The translations under genes were made by a program, and so were the position numbers. A DNA stretch of 26,198 nucleotides from a virus: the IMG/VR virus record IMGVR_UViG_3300025880_000089, positions 1-26,198 of that record; one strand, 5' to 3'. Position 1 is the first letter of the stretch; each line of letters starts with the position of its first letter. A model generated the notes under the pieces. It was not told the DNA's origin. It ran no database searches and was given only the letters and a program-made list of their open reading frames with translations. Shown here piece after piece: positions 8,371-17,280 of the stretch.

Positions 8371-9990
8371 TTATCTTCCGTATGTTGAACTTACCGCGAA
8401 TAATTCTTTTAATCCACCGGGATCTGTAGTAGTATCTGTTTGCATAGTTACTGTTGTGTAGTATGCTTTTATACCTGTGTTGCTAGGTCCACTTAAAACT
8501 TGACCCGCTAAAGGAGTTGTTGAATTATTTCTTATAGCAGCAACATATCTGTTTTGCTTCCTGTCAAACCCAGCTCTGTAAGGTACGTTATTTTCAAAGT
8601 ATATACCTTCATTATAACTGTATATTCTGCTATACACATTGGTATAAGTATTTAATACAAAGGTAGCATTAACGCCAACTCCACCACTCCCGTTTGCTAG
8701 TACTGTTTGAACATCTCCTGGTTGATATCCAAATCCAGGGTCAGATATTGATATTTGAGTTATGCCCCCGCTTGCAACTATATTAACTTTCATTCCAACA
8801 CCGAAGCCATCCGACGAAGTTCCTACGTTATTACCTGTAACGTAAAATCCGCTTCCTGGATTAGTTAAAGTAAAAGTAGCTGGATCAGCACTGCTAGTAC
8901 CTTGCTCGCTGTTATTAACCCATACTCCGTTAACTAAATCAGTCCCTGTGTCATCTGAAACTAAAGATATTACTTCCCATCCATTTGTACCTTCGTAATC
9001 TATTGTTTTAAAAGTCTTTACTCTTGTAGGGTCAGGATTTAATATTAATTTAACAGAAGACTTATTACTTGTTCCGTAAAAGCTACCTCTATTAACATCT
9101 GTAGAATAGTGTTTCCATACCGATGTACCATTTGTTGTAAAAAACTTACCTTGAGAGCTAAATCCGCTGCTTGGCTTGTAGTCATAAAAACTAATCCAAC
9201 CATTAGTAGATTCTTCAAACCCTAAAGTATTATAGTTGCCGTTGTTTTCTTGCAAGGATACTACATAGTTTTTGTTATATATATCGTAAGAACCAATAAT
9301 TTTACCCGTAGTACCTACTAGCGATAGCTTATCTCTAAAGAAATCTACCATGCCGTAATTCGATATTTCAGTTATACCATCTCTTGACAGTCTTAAAACT
9401 GCGTTTCTATTACGATCAGTAAAGTATTTTTGATAGCCATAAACAGCAAAAGATTCTGGGTTTGTAGATATACCATACTCTCCAGCATATGAAACTATTT
9501 GACCTATAACTAAATTGGCTGTGGTTGTTATAGCTGAGCCTTCAGCGGAATATATAGCGTCCTTGTCTATTAAAGCTCTATTAACTTTATCTTCTTGAAA
9601 TATTATTAAGTTAGTATCTTCAGCGTAAAGCTTTTGTATGCTACCACCAGAAGGATCAACACTTCTAGTTATCTCTTCGGCTGTACTAAATTGATTAGAT
9701 TGGTTTACGCCTGTCCTGGAATTAAATATTCCTGAATATATTAATGAATTTTTTCTACGCTGCTGGGCATCGTTATCTTCTACGATATAAGCTTTTACAC
9801 CTAAATCAGTAGAAGTATTATTATAACCGCCTCGTATTCTAGATTCTTCTATGTACCAATCTTCTTGAATTACACTAGTAGTTGGAGATGTATAATTAGC
9901 ACTTCCTGTCTCACCGTTTCCAGCAGGCAAATCAGCTAATCTCTTCATGTAAAATGAGTTAAAATATCCTACTTCTAATGTTATTGGCAT
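8371..9990 (-). CDS. Tail nozzle/stabilization protein, second subunit (539 aa)
   Basis: This protein resembles, from memory, a conserved protein of marine podoviruses near the tail nozzle (P22 gp10-like). Recognisable segments are EESRIRGGYNNTSTDLGVKA, SLIYSGIFNSRTGVNQSNQF and TNLIIFQEDKVNRALI, within about residues 45-170. They alternate short beta strands with turns, as in a propeller or beta-rich nozzle. Residues about 365-447 carry a glycine-rich insert with GSGF and GFGY motifs of a kind seen in many phage tail and decoration proteins. It directly follows the 1383-aa nozzle protein with a 30-base A/T-rich gap. The two probably assemble together at the distal tail. The start at 9990 is the only one that retains the conserved N-terminus. 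No enzymatic motif was seen. Confidence 0.85.
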   Translation of the reverse strand: MPITLEVGYFNSFYMKRLADLPAGNGETGSANYTSPTTSVIQEDWYIEESRIRGGYNNTSTDLGVKAYIVEDNDAQQRRKNSLIYSGIFNSRTGVNQSNQFSTAEEITRSVDPSGGSIQKLYAEDTNLIIFQEDKVNRALIDKDAIYSAEGSAITTTANLVIGQIVSYAGEYGISTNPESFAVYGYQKYFTDRNRNAVLRLSRDGITEISNYGMVDFFRDKLSLVGTTGKIIGSYDIYNKNYVVSLQENNGNYNTLGFEESTNGWISFYDYKPSSGFSSQGKFFTTNGTSVWKHYSTDVNRGSFYGTSNKSSVKLILNPDPTRVKTFKTIDYEGTNGWEVISLVSDDTGTDLVNGVWVNNSEQGTSSADPATFTLTNPGSGFYVTGNNVGTSSDGFGVGMKVNIVASGGITQISISDPGFGYQPGDVQTVLANGSGGVGVNATFVLNTYTNVYSRIYSYNEGIYFENNVPYRAGFDRKQNRYVAAIRNNSTTPLAGQVLSGPSNTGIKAYYTTVTMQTDTTTDPGGLKELFAVSSTYGR

Positions 9991-10020
9991 ATTATATTTA
10001 TTACTTGTTTTTTTCTTTTA

Positions 10021-13000
10021 TTACAACGGAGCATCATCACATGGATCTCCCACATAATTTGCGTCTCCAAATTCAACTGTAAAGCTAGTTGATAAATTTT
10101 GAGGAGACAAGTTGCATTGACCACCACTTATTCTTGTGCTTAAAACTTTATATTCTCCAGGTGTATCAAAAATCTTTTCTATAAAAACAGTATCATTAAC
10201 ACCTACTTGCAATGTTTCATTATACACGGTAAATCCACTAGAGTCTACGGCTTGACTCCAGCTACCTGATCCGACAGGTTTATGTTGAATCGTAAATCCA
10301 ATAATATCATCATCTTGTCCAGCGCTTCCACCTACATTTGCTAGAGTTGGCTTTATGAATAAAGCCCCCTGTAATAAAGCTCCGGTTGTGTTATCTACAG
10401 GTGTTATACCTGGAGGAATTACACTTGTAGGGTTGCGCGCAAGAACATTATATACATCTGATTGATTTACTCCAGGGTATGTAACTGTAAATCCATTATT
10501 TGTAACAGATTCAGCTTGTTCGTTTACCTCTATAGCGTCATTAAAAAACTGAACCCTAAGAGCACTTTCGCACCTAGTGGTTAAACCGGCTTGCCACCCC
10601 TCGCATAAAGCTTTGTTTACTCTAGGGTTCCCAACCTGAAAAGTCAAAGTTGCTGTATCTGATAAGCCGTTTCCGTTAAGATCAGTTACTTTTATACCTA
10701 CATTATAAAGGGTGTTATCAATTAATTCTTCTGTAGAAGTTAAATCACCTGTATCTTCGTTTATAGAAAAATCCGTTCTAATCGGGTCTAACGACCACTT
10801 TAACTCTTCCGTATTAACACTTGTATTGGCACTGCCGTTTACAGCTGTTAATGTATCTATTATAACTTGGTTCGCTTGTGTCGTTACGCCTGTAGGCTGA
10901 ACGAATGAACCTATTACTGGAGCTGAGTTCTTTAAGGATATATTTGGCAATGTTATAGGGTCGTCAAAATCTCCTGCTCCACTTGTGTAACTTGTGTTAA
11001 CAGTTATAGTGTATACACCTGAACCTGAAGTATCAACATCTGTGTTATAAAAAAACGTAGTGTTAGTTTTAATTTCAAAGTTTTGTCCATTTGGTGTTAT
11101 CGTAAAAGGAAGGTTATTAGGATCAAAAGCATTTCCGTCCGCGTCTATTATGCTTATACTGTTTATAGTAATAAGAGAAGCATTTATTTCGGTTCCAGCT
11201 CCGTCTTTAAATTTAAAAGGCGTTCCTACTATAGTTGGATTTGTTACATTTTCAAAAAATTCAGCAGCTACAAAGTTAGAGCTTGTCAACCCTCCGTATT
11301 GGGAATCAACCAAAGCATTTAATTCTGCTAAATTTCCAGATAATGATGTTTCCCAAAATATATCCAACAAAGATTCAACCGGGTTTGTTTCAGCTACTGA
11401 TAAAAAAGGCACCATAGAGAATACAGGACGAGTAGGAGGCGAAGGTGGGGCGTTTACAGAAAAGGTAGTAACATAAGCACCTATCGGATTGTTTATATTT
11501 TCAGATTGATTACCTTTTATAACAAAAGGGTTTGAATCTGCGCTATACAAAGGAGCGTCTGGCCCTGTTGTACCCCATGGTATTCTACCCGTAGGTTCTG
11601 GAACTTCGTTTACGCTTTCTACCCCATTAGCCACTACGCCTCCAAAGTAATTGTAAGTTTGTAATATAGCAGACTCACCGTATTCTCCACTCACAGCATT
11701 TGGTTTAAAAGGTATGGCTTGTATTTCCATATCTCTCACTGTAGCTATTTGTATAACCTCTTGTTCTATACCTGATGGATAGTACTGAGCGTTCCAAGCT
11801 TTAGTCTTCGGATATACAGCTCCGCTTTTATTATTTATAAGCGGATTGTTAACTCTAATATTTAAGCTTTCATCACTTCCATAGTCTCTATCGTTAGGCC
11901 CTACTTCTTTTAGATTTCTAGGTATCTTGTTTACGTTGTCGCCTAAAAGAGTTGTGAAAAAACTTTTGTTTCTTTCGTTATTTTGAGTTACAGGGTATCC
12001 ATTCACAAACCCAGGTAAATAAACATTATAGTATTCTTGCTCTGTCTGTTTTACAACTACTTTATAAGAGTACCATCCAAGTGGGTTATCTGCAGAGTAA
12101 ATACCAGGTGTGCCTAACGCTATATTGTAAGTTGATTGCACCGCTTTATTTAAAGTAACGACCAAGGCATCTCCTAGCCAATCTAAAATTGCGTTAGAAG
12201 TTTGATCAGCTAAGGTATTATAAGGATGAAAAACAGTAGATCCCGATATACCAGGCACATTGTCGTAAGATGATAAAATTACATCCGACTGTCTTCCGTA
12301 TCTATCTGAAAGCACAAAGCCTACTTGATATGTTCTATTTTGTTTTAATTGATGTTTTGGGTATTGTGTATAATTGTCAAACTTAGTAGATTTATTACTA
12401 GCATTTGCACTAAAATCTATTGAGTTAGGCCCTGTATGTCTGTCTAAATAGTTTCCATAAACAATTCTATTACCTATAACTTCCTGAGCTAGCGCTCTTA
12501 CAGGAACTTTATCAGATACTCTTGTTACTTGATTATTAGGTAATGTTTTGTATGGCTTTGTGGAGCTGTAGTCATAGTCTAAAAAGTATTTGGTGTTTAT
12601 ACCGTGGATAGCATCGTGAAATACTATTGAAGAAAAAGTAGGAGATGGATTAGCCATCTCAACAGTGTCAAGCACTTTTACAGCTAACGCATCCGATTCC
12701 TTATATAGTATGTCGATGTCGGTTATCTTGAAGCTGTTCGTTAAACCTGCCGCTGTACTCGACATTACAGGTATTTTTAAAAGTATATTGTTTATATTAT
12801 TTTCAAACCACGTTATAATGGTAGATTTGTAAGCATCATCCATATCTTCTGTAGGAGACAATAAACCTCCGCCAAATTGACTGTATTGTTTTGGTATAAA
12901 CATAGGTTGGCTAAAAGGCGCCATTAAAGAATATTCGTTATCTTCAAATTTAAATCTATAACTAAACCTTACAAACTTATCCTCTAAAAAATTATCATCA

Positions 13001-14172
13001 CCTTTCCAATTAGCATCGTAATCAGGGTTATCACTTATTGATATAACATTTGTATTAACGGTTGTAGTTTCTTTATTTAGCTTTATAGATATAGATTGCT
13101 TAGGTGTAGCCGCATCATTATCTACTACTTCAACAAAAGAAACCCTAGTATCAGCAGATATTCCTGGCCCACTAACTAAATCACCTACTTTAGGTATTCC
13201 GTTGTTACCGCTGTATAAAAAATCAACATCAGCTCCGGTCGCGCTTATAGTGTATACAGCTGTTATTGGATTAGGTGTACCTCCTCCAGTTATAGTAACA
13301 GCCCCTGAAGAATGATTAGACATAAATAAATCCTTCTTATTAGTCATAGAAGGTCTGCTGAAATCTAAAGGAGTAGTATCTATTATAGTAACAGGAATAG
13401 ATAATGTTAATGTGTTTGCTGCAACAGGAGGAATAGCTAGCGGATCTACAGCAGGTTTTCCTATAACTGTAACTAATTTTAATATTTGTTGTGCGCCAAG
13501 TTTTACTTTATCAGTAACAATATCACCTACTTTTATACCGGTAGAATCTGCTACAACTATAGTATCGGAAGCTGTAACGTCTCCATTTAAAGTTGTTTGA
13601 ACTCTTTCTATAGCTAGTATTGGCTCGAAGGGAGCATATTTTGCTACAGATATTTGATCTTCTGTTGTGTAATGCGATGAATTGCTAGTAGCAAGAGCTA
13701 CATTTATTTTTCTTGGCTGGTTTAAATTGTCTGTCCAAAATAATTGATTTTCAATTAAATTTATACCGGTTATTATATAACCTTGATTAAAATTTAAAAA
13801 ACTACCTTGAACCAGTACTAATGGGGGGTTTGTAGAAGACAAGTCAACGCTTACTATGTAACACTTAGCGGTACCTGGAGCTCTAGTTTCATCACCTGGA
13901 TTCCAATCAGTAGCCATAAAATAAGCCATACTTGAATTGTCATCAATGAATTTACCTATAATTTCAGTATTAGCTGGAGCAGCTGGGCTTAAATCACCTA
14001 GACTTGATATTTTTATATTACCTAAAACGTTTTCAAATTCACCTACAGTAGAACCTTCTGATCTACTTATAGATAAATTTCTAGCTTCCCTATATTCACC
14101 GTTAGGTATAATACGAGAGTCAAGATCTTGATTCATTTTTCCTTTAAGAAAAGTGTTTTTTATTTCAGCCAT
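10021..14172 (-). CDS. Tail nozzle/muzzle protein with Ig/cadherin-like C-terminal domains (1383 aa)
   Basis: The N-terminus (NTFLKGKMNQDLDSRIIPNG, then REARNLSISRSEGSTVGEF) matches the opening of P22 gp10-like nozzle and stabilization proteins of marine and crAss-like podoviruses, in which the tail distal to the adaptor rings is a large beta-rich assembly. Much of residues 1-960 is beta-strand-rich with repeated turns. Residues about 984-1085 form an Ig-like module, and about 1086-1180 a cadherin-like module (FSINEDTGDLTS, YNVGIKVTDLNGNG). A further beta-rich C-terminal domain contains four cysteines. The modular C-terminal third probably contacts the host surface or glycans; this is inference. 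It begins 6 bases after the adaptor gene and precedes a second nozzle-type gene. Its length fits known muzzle proteins of about 1400 aa. An AGGA five bases before the start is one of few Shine-Dalgarno-like sequences here. Confidence 0.88.
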   Translation of the reverse strand: MAEIKNTFLKGKMNQDLDSRIIPNGEYREARNLSISRSEGSTVGEFENVLGNIKISSLGDLSPAAPANTEIIGKFIDDNSSMAYFMATDWNPGDETRAPGTAKCYIVSVDLSSTNPPLVLVQGSFLNFNQGYIITGINLIENQLFWTDNLNQPRKINVALATSNSSHYTTEDQISVAKYAPFEPILAIERVQTTLNGDVTASDTIVVADSTGIKVGDIVTDKVKLGAQQILKLVTVIGKPAVDPLAIPPVAANTLTLSIPVTIIDTTPLDFSRPSMTNKKDLFMSNHSSGAVTITGGGTPNPITAVYTISATGADVDFLYSGNNGIPKVGDLVSGPGISADTRVSFVEVVDNDAATPKQSISIKLNKETTTVNTNVISISDNPDYDANWKGDDNFLEDKFVRFSYRFKFEDNEYSLMAPFSQPMFIPKQYSQFGGGLLSPTEDMDDAYKSTIITWFENNINNILLKIPVMSSTAAGLTNSFKITDIDILYKESDALAVKVLDTVEMANPSPTFSSIVFHDAIHGINTKYFLDYDYSSTKPYKTLPNNQVTRVSDKVPVRALAQEVIGNRIVYGNYLDRHTGPNSIDFSANASNKSTKFDNYTQYPKHQLKQNRTYQVGFVLSDRYGRQSDVILSSYDNVPGISGSTVFHPYNTLADQTSNAILDWLGDALVVTLNKAVQSTYNIALGTPGIYSADNPLGWYSYKVVVKQTEQEYYNVYLPGFVNGYPVTQNNERNKSFFTTLLGDNVNKIPRNLKEVGPNDRDYGSDESLNIRVNNPLINNKSGAVYPKTKAWNAQYYPSGIEQEVIQIATVRDMEIQAIPFKPNAVSGEYGESAILQTYNYFGGVVANGVESVNEVPEPTGRIPWGTTGPDAPLYSADSNPFVIKGNQSENINNPIGAYVTTFSVNAPPSPPTRPVFSMVPFLSVAETNPVESLLDIFWETSLSGNLAELNALVDSQYGGLTSSNFVAAEFFENVTNPTIVGTPFKFKDGAGTEINASLITINSISIIDADGNAFDPNNLPFTITPNGQNFEIKTNTTFFYNTDVDTSGSGVYTITVNTSYTSGAGDFDDPITLPNISLKNSAPVIGSFVQPTGVTTQANQVIIDTLTAVNGSANTSVNTEELKWSLDPIRTDFSINEDTGDLTSTEELIDNTLYNVGIKVTDLNGNGLSDTATLTFQVGNPRVNKALCEGWQAGLTTRCESALRVQFFNDAIEVNEQAESVTNNGFTVTYPGVNQSDVYNVLARNPTSVIPPGITPVDNTTGALLQGALFIKPTLANVGGSAGQDDDIIGFTIQHKPVGSGSWSQAVDSSGFTVYNETLQVGVNDTVFIEKIFDTPGEYKVLSTRISGGQCNLSPQNLSTSFTVEFGDANYVGDPCDDAPL

Positions 14173-14178
14173 TTAATC

Positions 14179-15363
14179 CTAATGTTTAATCCATTTAGAT
14201 TTACCTCTCATTACTTGAACTATTTCATCAAGCTTAATGTTAGATAATCTTATTTTAGCATTTCTTAATTTAGCGCTTCTATCTTGTTTTAATCTTCTAA
14301 CTATATATTCAGGTTGGTTTATTCTAGAAGCTACGACAGCGTGGCTTATATGAGCATATAGAGCTTCTTCTGCCATCTTTGGTATTCTAGTATCCATATC
14401 ATAAGCTAAACCGTCTGAAATGTATTCTAAAACAATTAACTTATTAGCTAAATTGCTTGAAAAAGACATTTTACCTTCCCTGTCATTTATAGTAAACCAA
14501 CCGTTTGCTTGAGAATATTGTGGATCCATACCATACATTTGACCATACCCATATCCTCTACCTAAAAGTTCGTCTCTGTTATATCCGAAAAGATCTTCAT
14601 TTATTACCGGATCACTAGCCCATCTGTCTTCTGTTATCGATGTCCCTTGTATGTTGTTTCCAAAACTATCTTGTATTGGTATACCTAGACTATCCTGTGT
14701 TGGAGTACTGTATGGGTTTATAGTTAAATTGTTCGCAGGATAAATAGGTCTTTTGATTCCTAGCTTGTCTATCCAAGAAACTTTAACGTAATTTACATAG
14801 TCCTGAGGTATAACTACACTGAGTCCTGGAGGTATAGTTAATTCTTGAGACTTTATGCTCTTTAAAGTATCATAACTAAATTCTTGTAAACCTCTTTTAG
14901 CGTGAAATATAATATCTGTTCTTTTACAGCTAGGTATTAATTTACCTGTTCCTACGTAGGCTATTTGAAAGTTATTAATTAATTCATCTAATTTAATATA
15001 AGAGTAGCTATCATAGTTGTTTTCTACTGCTTGACCAAATGCGTCCTTGTTGCCATAATTACCTCCGTTTGTAGATTTTAATTGAACAACAACATTGGTG
15101 TTTAAAACTAAGTTAGCGGCTATTTCAATTTCATTACCAGTTACCGTATAAGGTGATACGTATTCCGTATATGTTAATGATCCAGCTGGAGCTGTGTATA
15201 ATTTAAAATTGTTTAAAGCATAATTAACCTGCAAAGGATCGTAGCTACCAAAAACTAAATTAGTATCAAAAGTAGTTGTAAATTTTTGATTTGTTCCTGC
15301 AGCAGATACAAATTGCTGAGAACCTGCATAATACTGTTGATTATTTTCAGTGATTAAACCCAT
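14179..15363 (-). CDS. Head-tail adaptor or ring protein (394 aa)
   Basis: Two parts are visible. Residues 1-120 form a beta-rich domain (FTTTFDTNLVFGS, then NYALNNFKLYTAPAG) resembling tail or fibre N-terminal adhesion modules. Residues about 122-394 look like a gp4/gp11-type adaptor or tail-tube component: YIKLDELINNFQIAYVGTGK, KRTDIIFHAKRGLQEFSYDT and IPQDYVNYVKVSWID, then a helical C-terminus with EEALYAHISHAVVASR and a basic tail ending KSKWIKH. From memory, similar proteins lie between capsid and nozzle genes in marine and crAss-like podoviruses, where rings join portal to nozzle. It is closely packed with both neighbours (6-base gaps), consistent with co-translation. The exact ring position cannot be determined from sequence alone. 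Confidence 0.85.
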   Translation of the reverse strand: MGLITENNQQYYAGSQQFVSAAGTNQKFTTTFDTNLVFGSYDPLQVNYALNNFKLYTAPAGSLTYTEYVSPYTVTGNEIEIAANLVLNTNVVVQLKSTNGGNYGNKDAFGQAVENNYDSYSYIKLDELINNFQIAYVGTGKLIPSCKRTDIIFHAKRGLQEFSYDTLKSIKSQELTIPPGLSVVIPQDYVNYVKVSWIDKLGIKRPIYPANNLTINPYSTPTQDSLGIPIQDSFGNNIQGTSITEDRWASDPVINEDLFGYNRDELLGRGYGYGQMYGMDPQYSQANGWFTINDREGKMSFSSNLANKLIVLEYISDGLAYDMDTRIPKMAEEALYAHISHAVVASRINQPEYIVRRLKQDRSAKLRNAKIRLSNIKLDEIVQVMRGKSKWIKH

Positions 15364-15369
15364 GGTTTA

Positions 15370-16308
15370 TTATGATTTTTCGTTAATGTCTTCTTGTTGA
15401 ACTTGTTGAGATGCTACTTGTATTATAGTAGGGTCCTGTATTATAACTCCAGAGTACACAAGTATACCGCTTATTAAATCTACTTGCTCTGAGGTATGCA
15501 ATTCAAAGTTTGTAGAGGATGATGGGTCATATAAGAACTGACCTAAAGATCCAATAGAGTATCCCCATTGTACTTGGTTAGGTTTCTTTATATAGGAAAC
15601 CTGTACATTTGAAGTAATAGATGTAGGAAATAATTCTATTTTGTTATTTTCATATAAGAACACCGGTTGAGAAGTTGTAGGTGCTATTAGCGGTGCTTTC
15701 TTTATTTTATACCATTCATTTCTATCTACCATTTGAGCTTCCACTGTGTCATTGTATATAACGGTACCTAGTCTATAAAAATCTGATGGATACAACTCTG
15801 CAACTATAACTTCATTAATAGCAGGTGCCGTAACAAAAACTATATTATTCGATGTTGTATTAAATGAGTACTGTGCTGGAGAAGTTTGCAGTACCCCGTT
15901 TTTATACACCTTAATTACAGCTTCTTGTGATTGAGATGCTGACCAATTAGTTACGTTATATATTTTATTTGTAGCAGGGTTTGGCAAAGCTGGCACTGTA
16001 AATGTTTGCGTAGTAGTAGCAGTGGTCGCTGTTGTAGGTAAGTTAAAATAAGGAGCGCTGTACGTAGCAGGTCCTATTCTTTTAAATATATCGATTTTTT
16101 CATCAATATTTTTTACTCTATTGGCATATTCGCTATCGTTTTCCGGTATACGAAGCTGTTGATTTAAGTCGCTCATATATTTTTCAAATATACCTAACTG
16201 CACTTGATTACCTACTTTACTAAACTCGTCAGGTGTTATATAACCTCTTTGTTGTTGATTGAGTATTAATAAGACAGTTTTATAAACTAAATCTACGTTT
16301 ATAGCCAT
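15370..16308 (-). CDS. Connector/ring protein (312 aa)
   Basis: The N-terminus (INVDLVYKTVLLILNQQQRG then ITPDEFSKVGNQVQLGIFEK) is helical and recalls ring or connector proteins of crAss-like podoviruses. About residues 90-165 form a beta-rich insert (KVYKNGVLQTSPAQYSF). The C-terminal part (FLYENNKIELFPTSI, VQVSYIKKPNQVQWGY) resembles the strand-rich core of tail-completion proteins, followed by a Gln-rich tail. The position between the 276-aa head-region gene and the 394-aa adaptor supports a portal-to-nozzle connector role. A strong hairpin lies 18 bases upstream of the start at 16308, which may control how much of this gene and the tail genes is made. Family assignment is from recall and gene order. 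Confidence 0.83.
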   Translation of the reverse strand: MAINVDLVYKTVLLILNQQQRGYITPDEFSKVGNQVQLGIFEKYMSDLNQQLRIPENDSEYANRVKNIDEKIDIFKRIGPATYSAPYFNLPTTATTATTTQTFTVPALPNPATNKIYNVTNWSASQSQEAVIKVYKNGVLQTSPAQYSFNTTSNNIVFVTAPAINEVIVAELYPSDFYRLGTVIYNDTVEAQMVDRNEWYKIKKAPLIAPTTSQPVFLYENNKIELFPTSITSNVQVSYIKKPNQVQWGYSIGSLGQFLYDPSSSTNFELHTSEQVDLISGILVYSGVIIQDPTIIQVASQQVQQEDINEKS

Positions 16309-16326
16309 TATTTTGTTTTTTTGTTA

Positions 16327-16364
16327 TAATATGACCGACCACTTAGAGTAGCCGGCCTATATTA
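16327..16364 (-). promoter_or_regulatory. Bulged RNA hairpin upstream of the connector gene
   Basis: On the minus strand, GGCCGGCTACT pairs with AGTGGTCGGTC around a three-base CTA loop (11 pairs). After one bulged A (16358), six more pairs form between TAATAT and ATATTA. Three pairs are G-U wobbles in minus-strand RNA and would be A-C mismatches in plus-strand RNA, so the fold belongs to the transcript of these genes. It occupies most of the 67-base gap between the 276-aa and 312-aa genes. It is followed by an A-rich rather than U-rich stretch, so a processing or stability element is at least as likely as a terminator. Confidence 0.65.
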
Positions 16365-16375
16365 ATGATTACATG

Positions 16376-17206
16376 TTAATTTAAGTTTTTCTCTACAGAT
16401 CTGAAAACTTCAACACCTTCATCGGTTTTAAAGTAAGCTGCCATCGCAGAGTAAGGATTTTCATCAAAAGGAATTGTCATTAGCTTCCTTCCATTGGATC
16501 CCCAAGTAAATGTTCTTTGATCTTGTGATAAAATTATAATACCAAGCTCTGAAGCTCTAATAGCTACATTTCTTAGCTGTACGTTTTCATCATTTGCTAA
16601 GTCTATGAATAATGCTGCATTGTTTTTAGCAAACAACATCAAGTCTCTTTTTAACTCCTTAGAGCTCATATTGCTAACTTTAGAACCTAATTCAACTCTT
16701 AGTATAGCTTCAGCTTGATCAATATCCATTTCTCTAGCGGCATTCAAAGCATCAATTTGCATATCTAGTATGTCTAATTCGTCTTCAGCTTCTTCAACAG
16801 CACTAAATTCTTGGTATATTTTATCTTTTAAAGGATGATATAGGGATAACAATTTTTGTAGATTTTGCTTTTCCTTAGGTACAGTTAATGTGCCGTCAAG
16901 AAATCTTATGTGCCCCATAGTGCATTCTCCTTTTTGTTCATCAACAAGAGGAGACTCTTGGTTTGTAGCATATCTTATCTCTCTTTGCTTTCCAGATTTT
17001 ATGTCAAAATAAAGTAAAGCATGCTTTCTAGTATGCCTACCTGGTATCGTTAGAGTTAAAGGGGATTTATTACCTTTTAAAAAATATACTCTATCTTTTA
17101 TTTCCCAACTTGGTTTTGTTGGTTCTACTTTTGGAGCGGCTTTAGCCACTTCTTTTTGCTGAGGAGCAACCTCAACTTTTTTTGCTGGTGCTTTTTTTGC
17201 AGCCAT
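16376..17206 (-). CDS. Conserved head-region structural protein (276 aa)
   Basis: Residues 1-33 are low-complexity Lys/Ala/Pro, like a disordered nucleic-acid-binding tail. A beta-rich domain follows (RVYFLKGNKSPLTLTIPGRH, HALLYFDIKSGKQREIRYAT), then a helical, acidic middle (about 115-165) and a C-terminal region with LMLFAKNNAALFIDLANDEN and FDENPYSAMAAYFKTDEGVE. I recall similar proteins immediately after the capsid gene in many marine phages, annotated as hypothetical or structural. I infer a virion component, possibly DNA-associated through the basic tail. It is isolated from its neighbours by hairpin elements on both sides and has a leader nearly identical to that of the scaffold gene. 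No catalytic motif was seen. The start follows directly from that leader. Confidence 0.85.
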   Translation of the reverse strand: MAAKKAPAKKVEVAPQQKEVAKAAPKVEPTKPSWEIKDRVYFLKGNKSPLTLTIPGRHTRKHALLYFDIKSGKQREIRYATNQESPLVDEQKGECTMGHIRFLDGTLTVPKEKQNLQKLLSLYHPLKDKIYQEFSAVEEAEDELDILDMQIDALNAAREMDIDQAEAILRVELGSKVSNMSSKELKRDLMLFAKNNAALFIDLANDENVQLRNVAIRASELGIIILSQDQRTFTWGSNGRKLMTIPFDENPYSAMAAYFKTDEGVEVFRSVEKNLN

Positions 17207-17233
17207 AATATAATATAATTAAATAGTTTGTAA
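17204..17233 (-). repeat. Duplicated leader, copy 1 (before the 276-aa gene)
   Basis: The start codon and the 22 bases upstream of it are identical to the segment before the scaffold gene at 20010-20034. A three-base indel follows, then a further five identical bases (TTACA on the minus strand). The leader is entirely A/T apart from one C, with no Shine-Dalgarno. It lies downstream of the post-capsid terminator, so it could be a promoter plus initiation region. Confidence 0.8.
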
Positions 17234-17237
17234 GTGT

Positions 17238-17277
17238 GACAATAGCTAGTATATAATAATAGTAGTAGGCTATCGTC
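17238..17277 (-). promoter_or_regulatory. Hairpin with 22-base loop in the post-capsid spacer
   Basis: In minus-strand RNA GACGAUAGC (17277-17269) pairs with GCUAUUGUC (17246-17238): nine pairs, one of them a G-U wobble that would be an A-C mismatch on the other strand. The 22-base loop is A/T-rich. It lies between the post-capsid terminator and the duplicated leader. Its role is unknown; it may belong to the 5' leader of the 276-aa gene. Confidence 0.4.
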
Positions 17278-17280
17278 GTA

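Noticed and set aside
11060-11476. Plus-strand frames of 138 and 79 codons opposite the nozzle gene
   Set aside because: They are antisense to the Ig-like modules of the nozzle protein, with no leader, no recognisable domain and no plus-strand neighbours.
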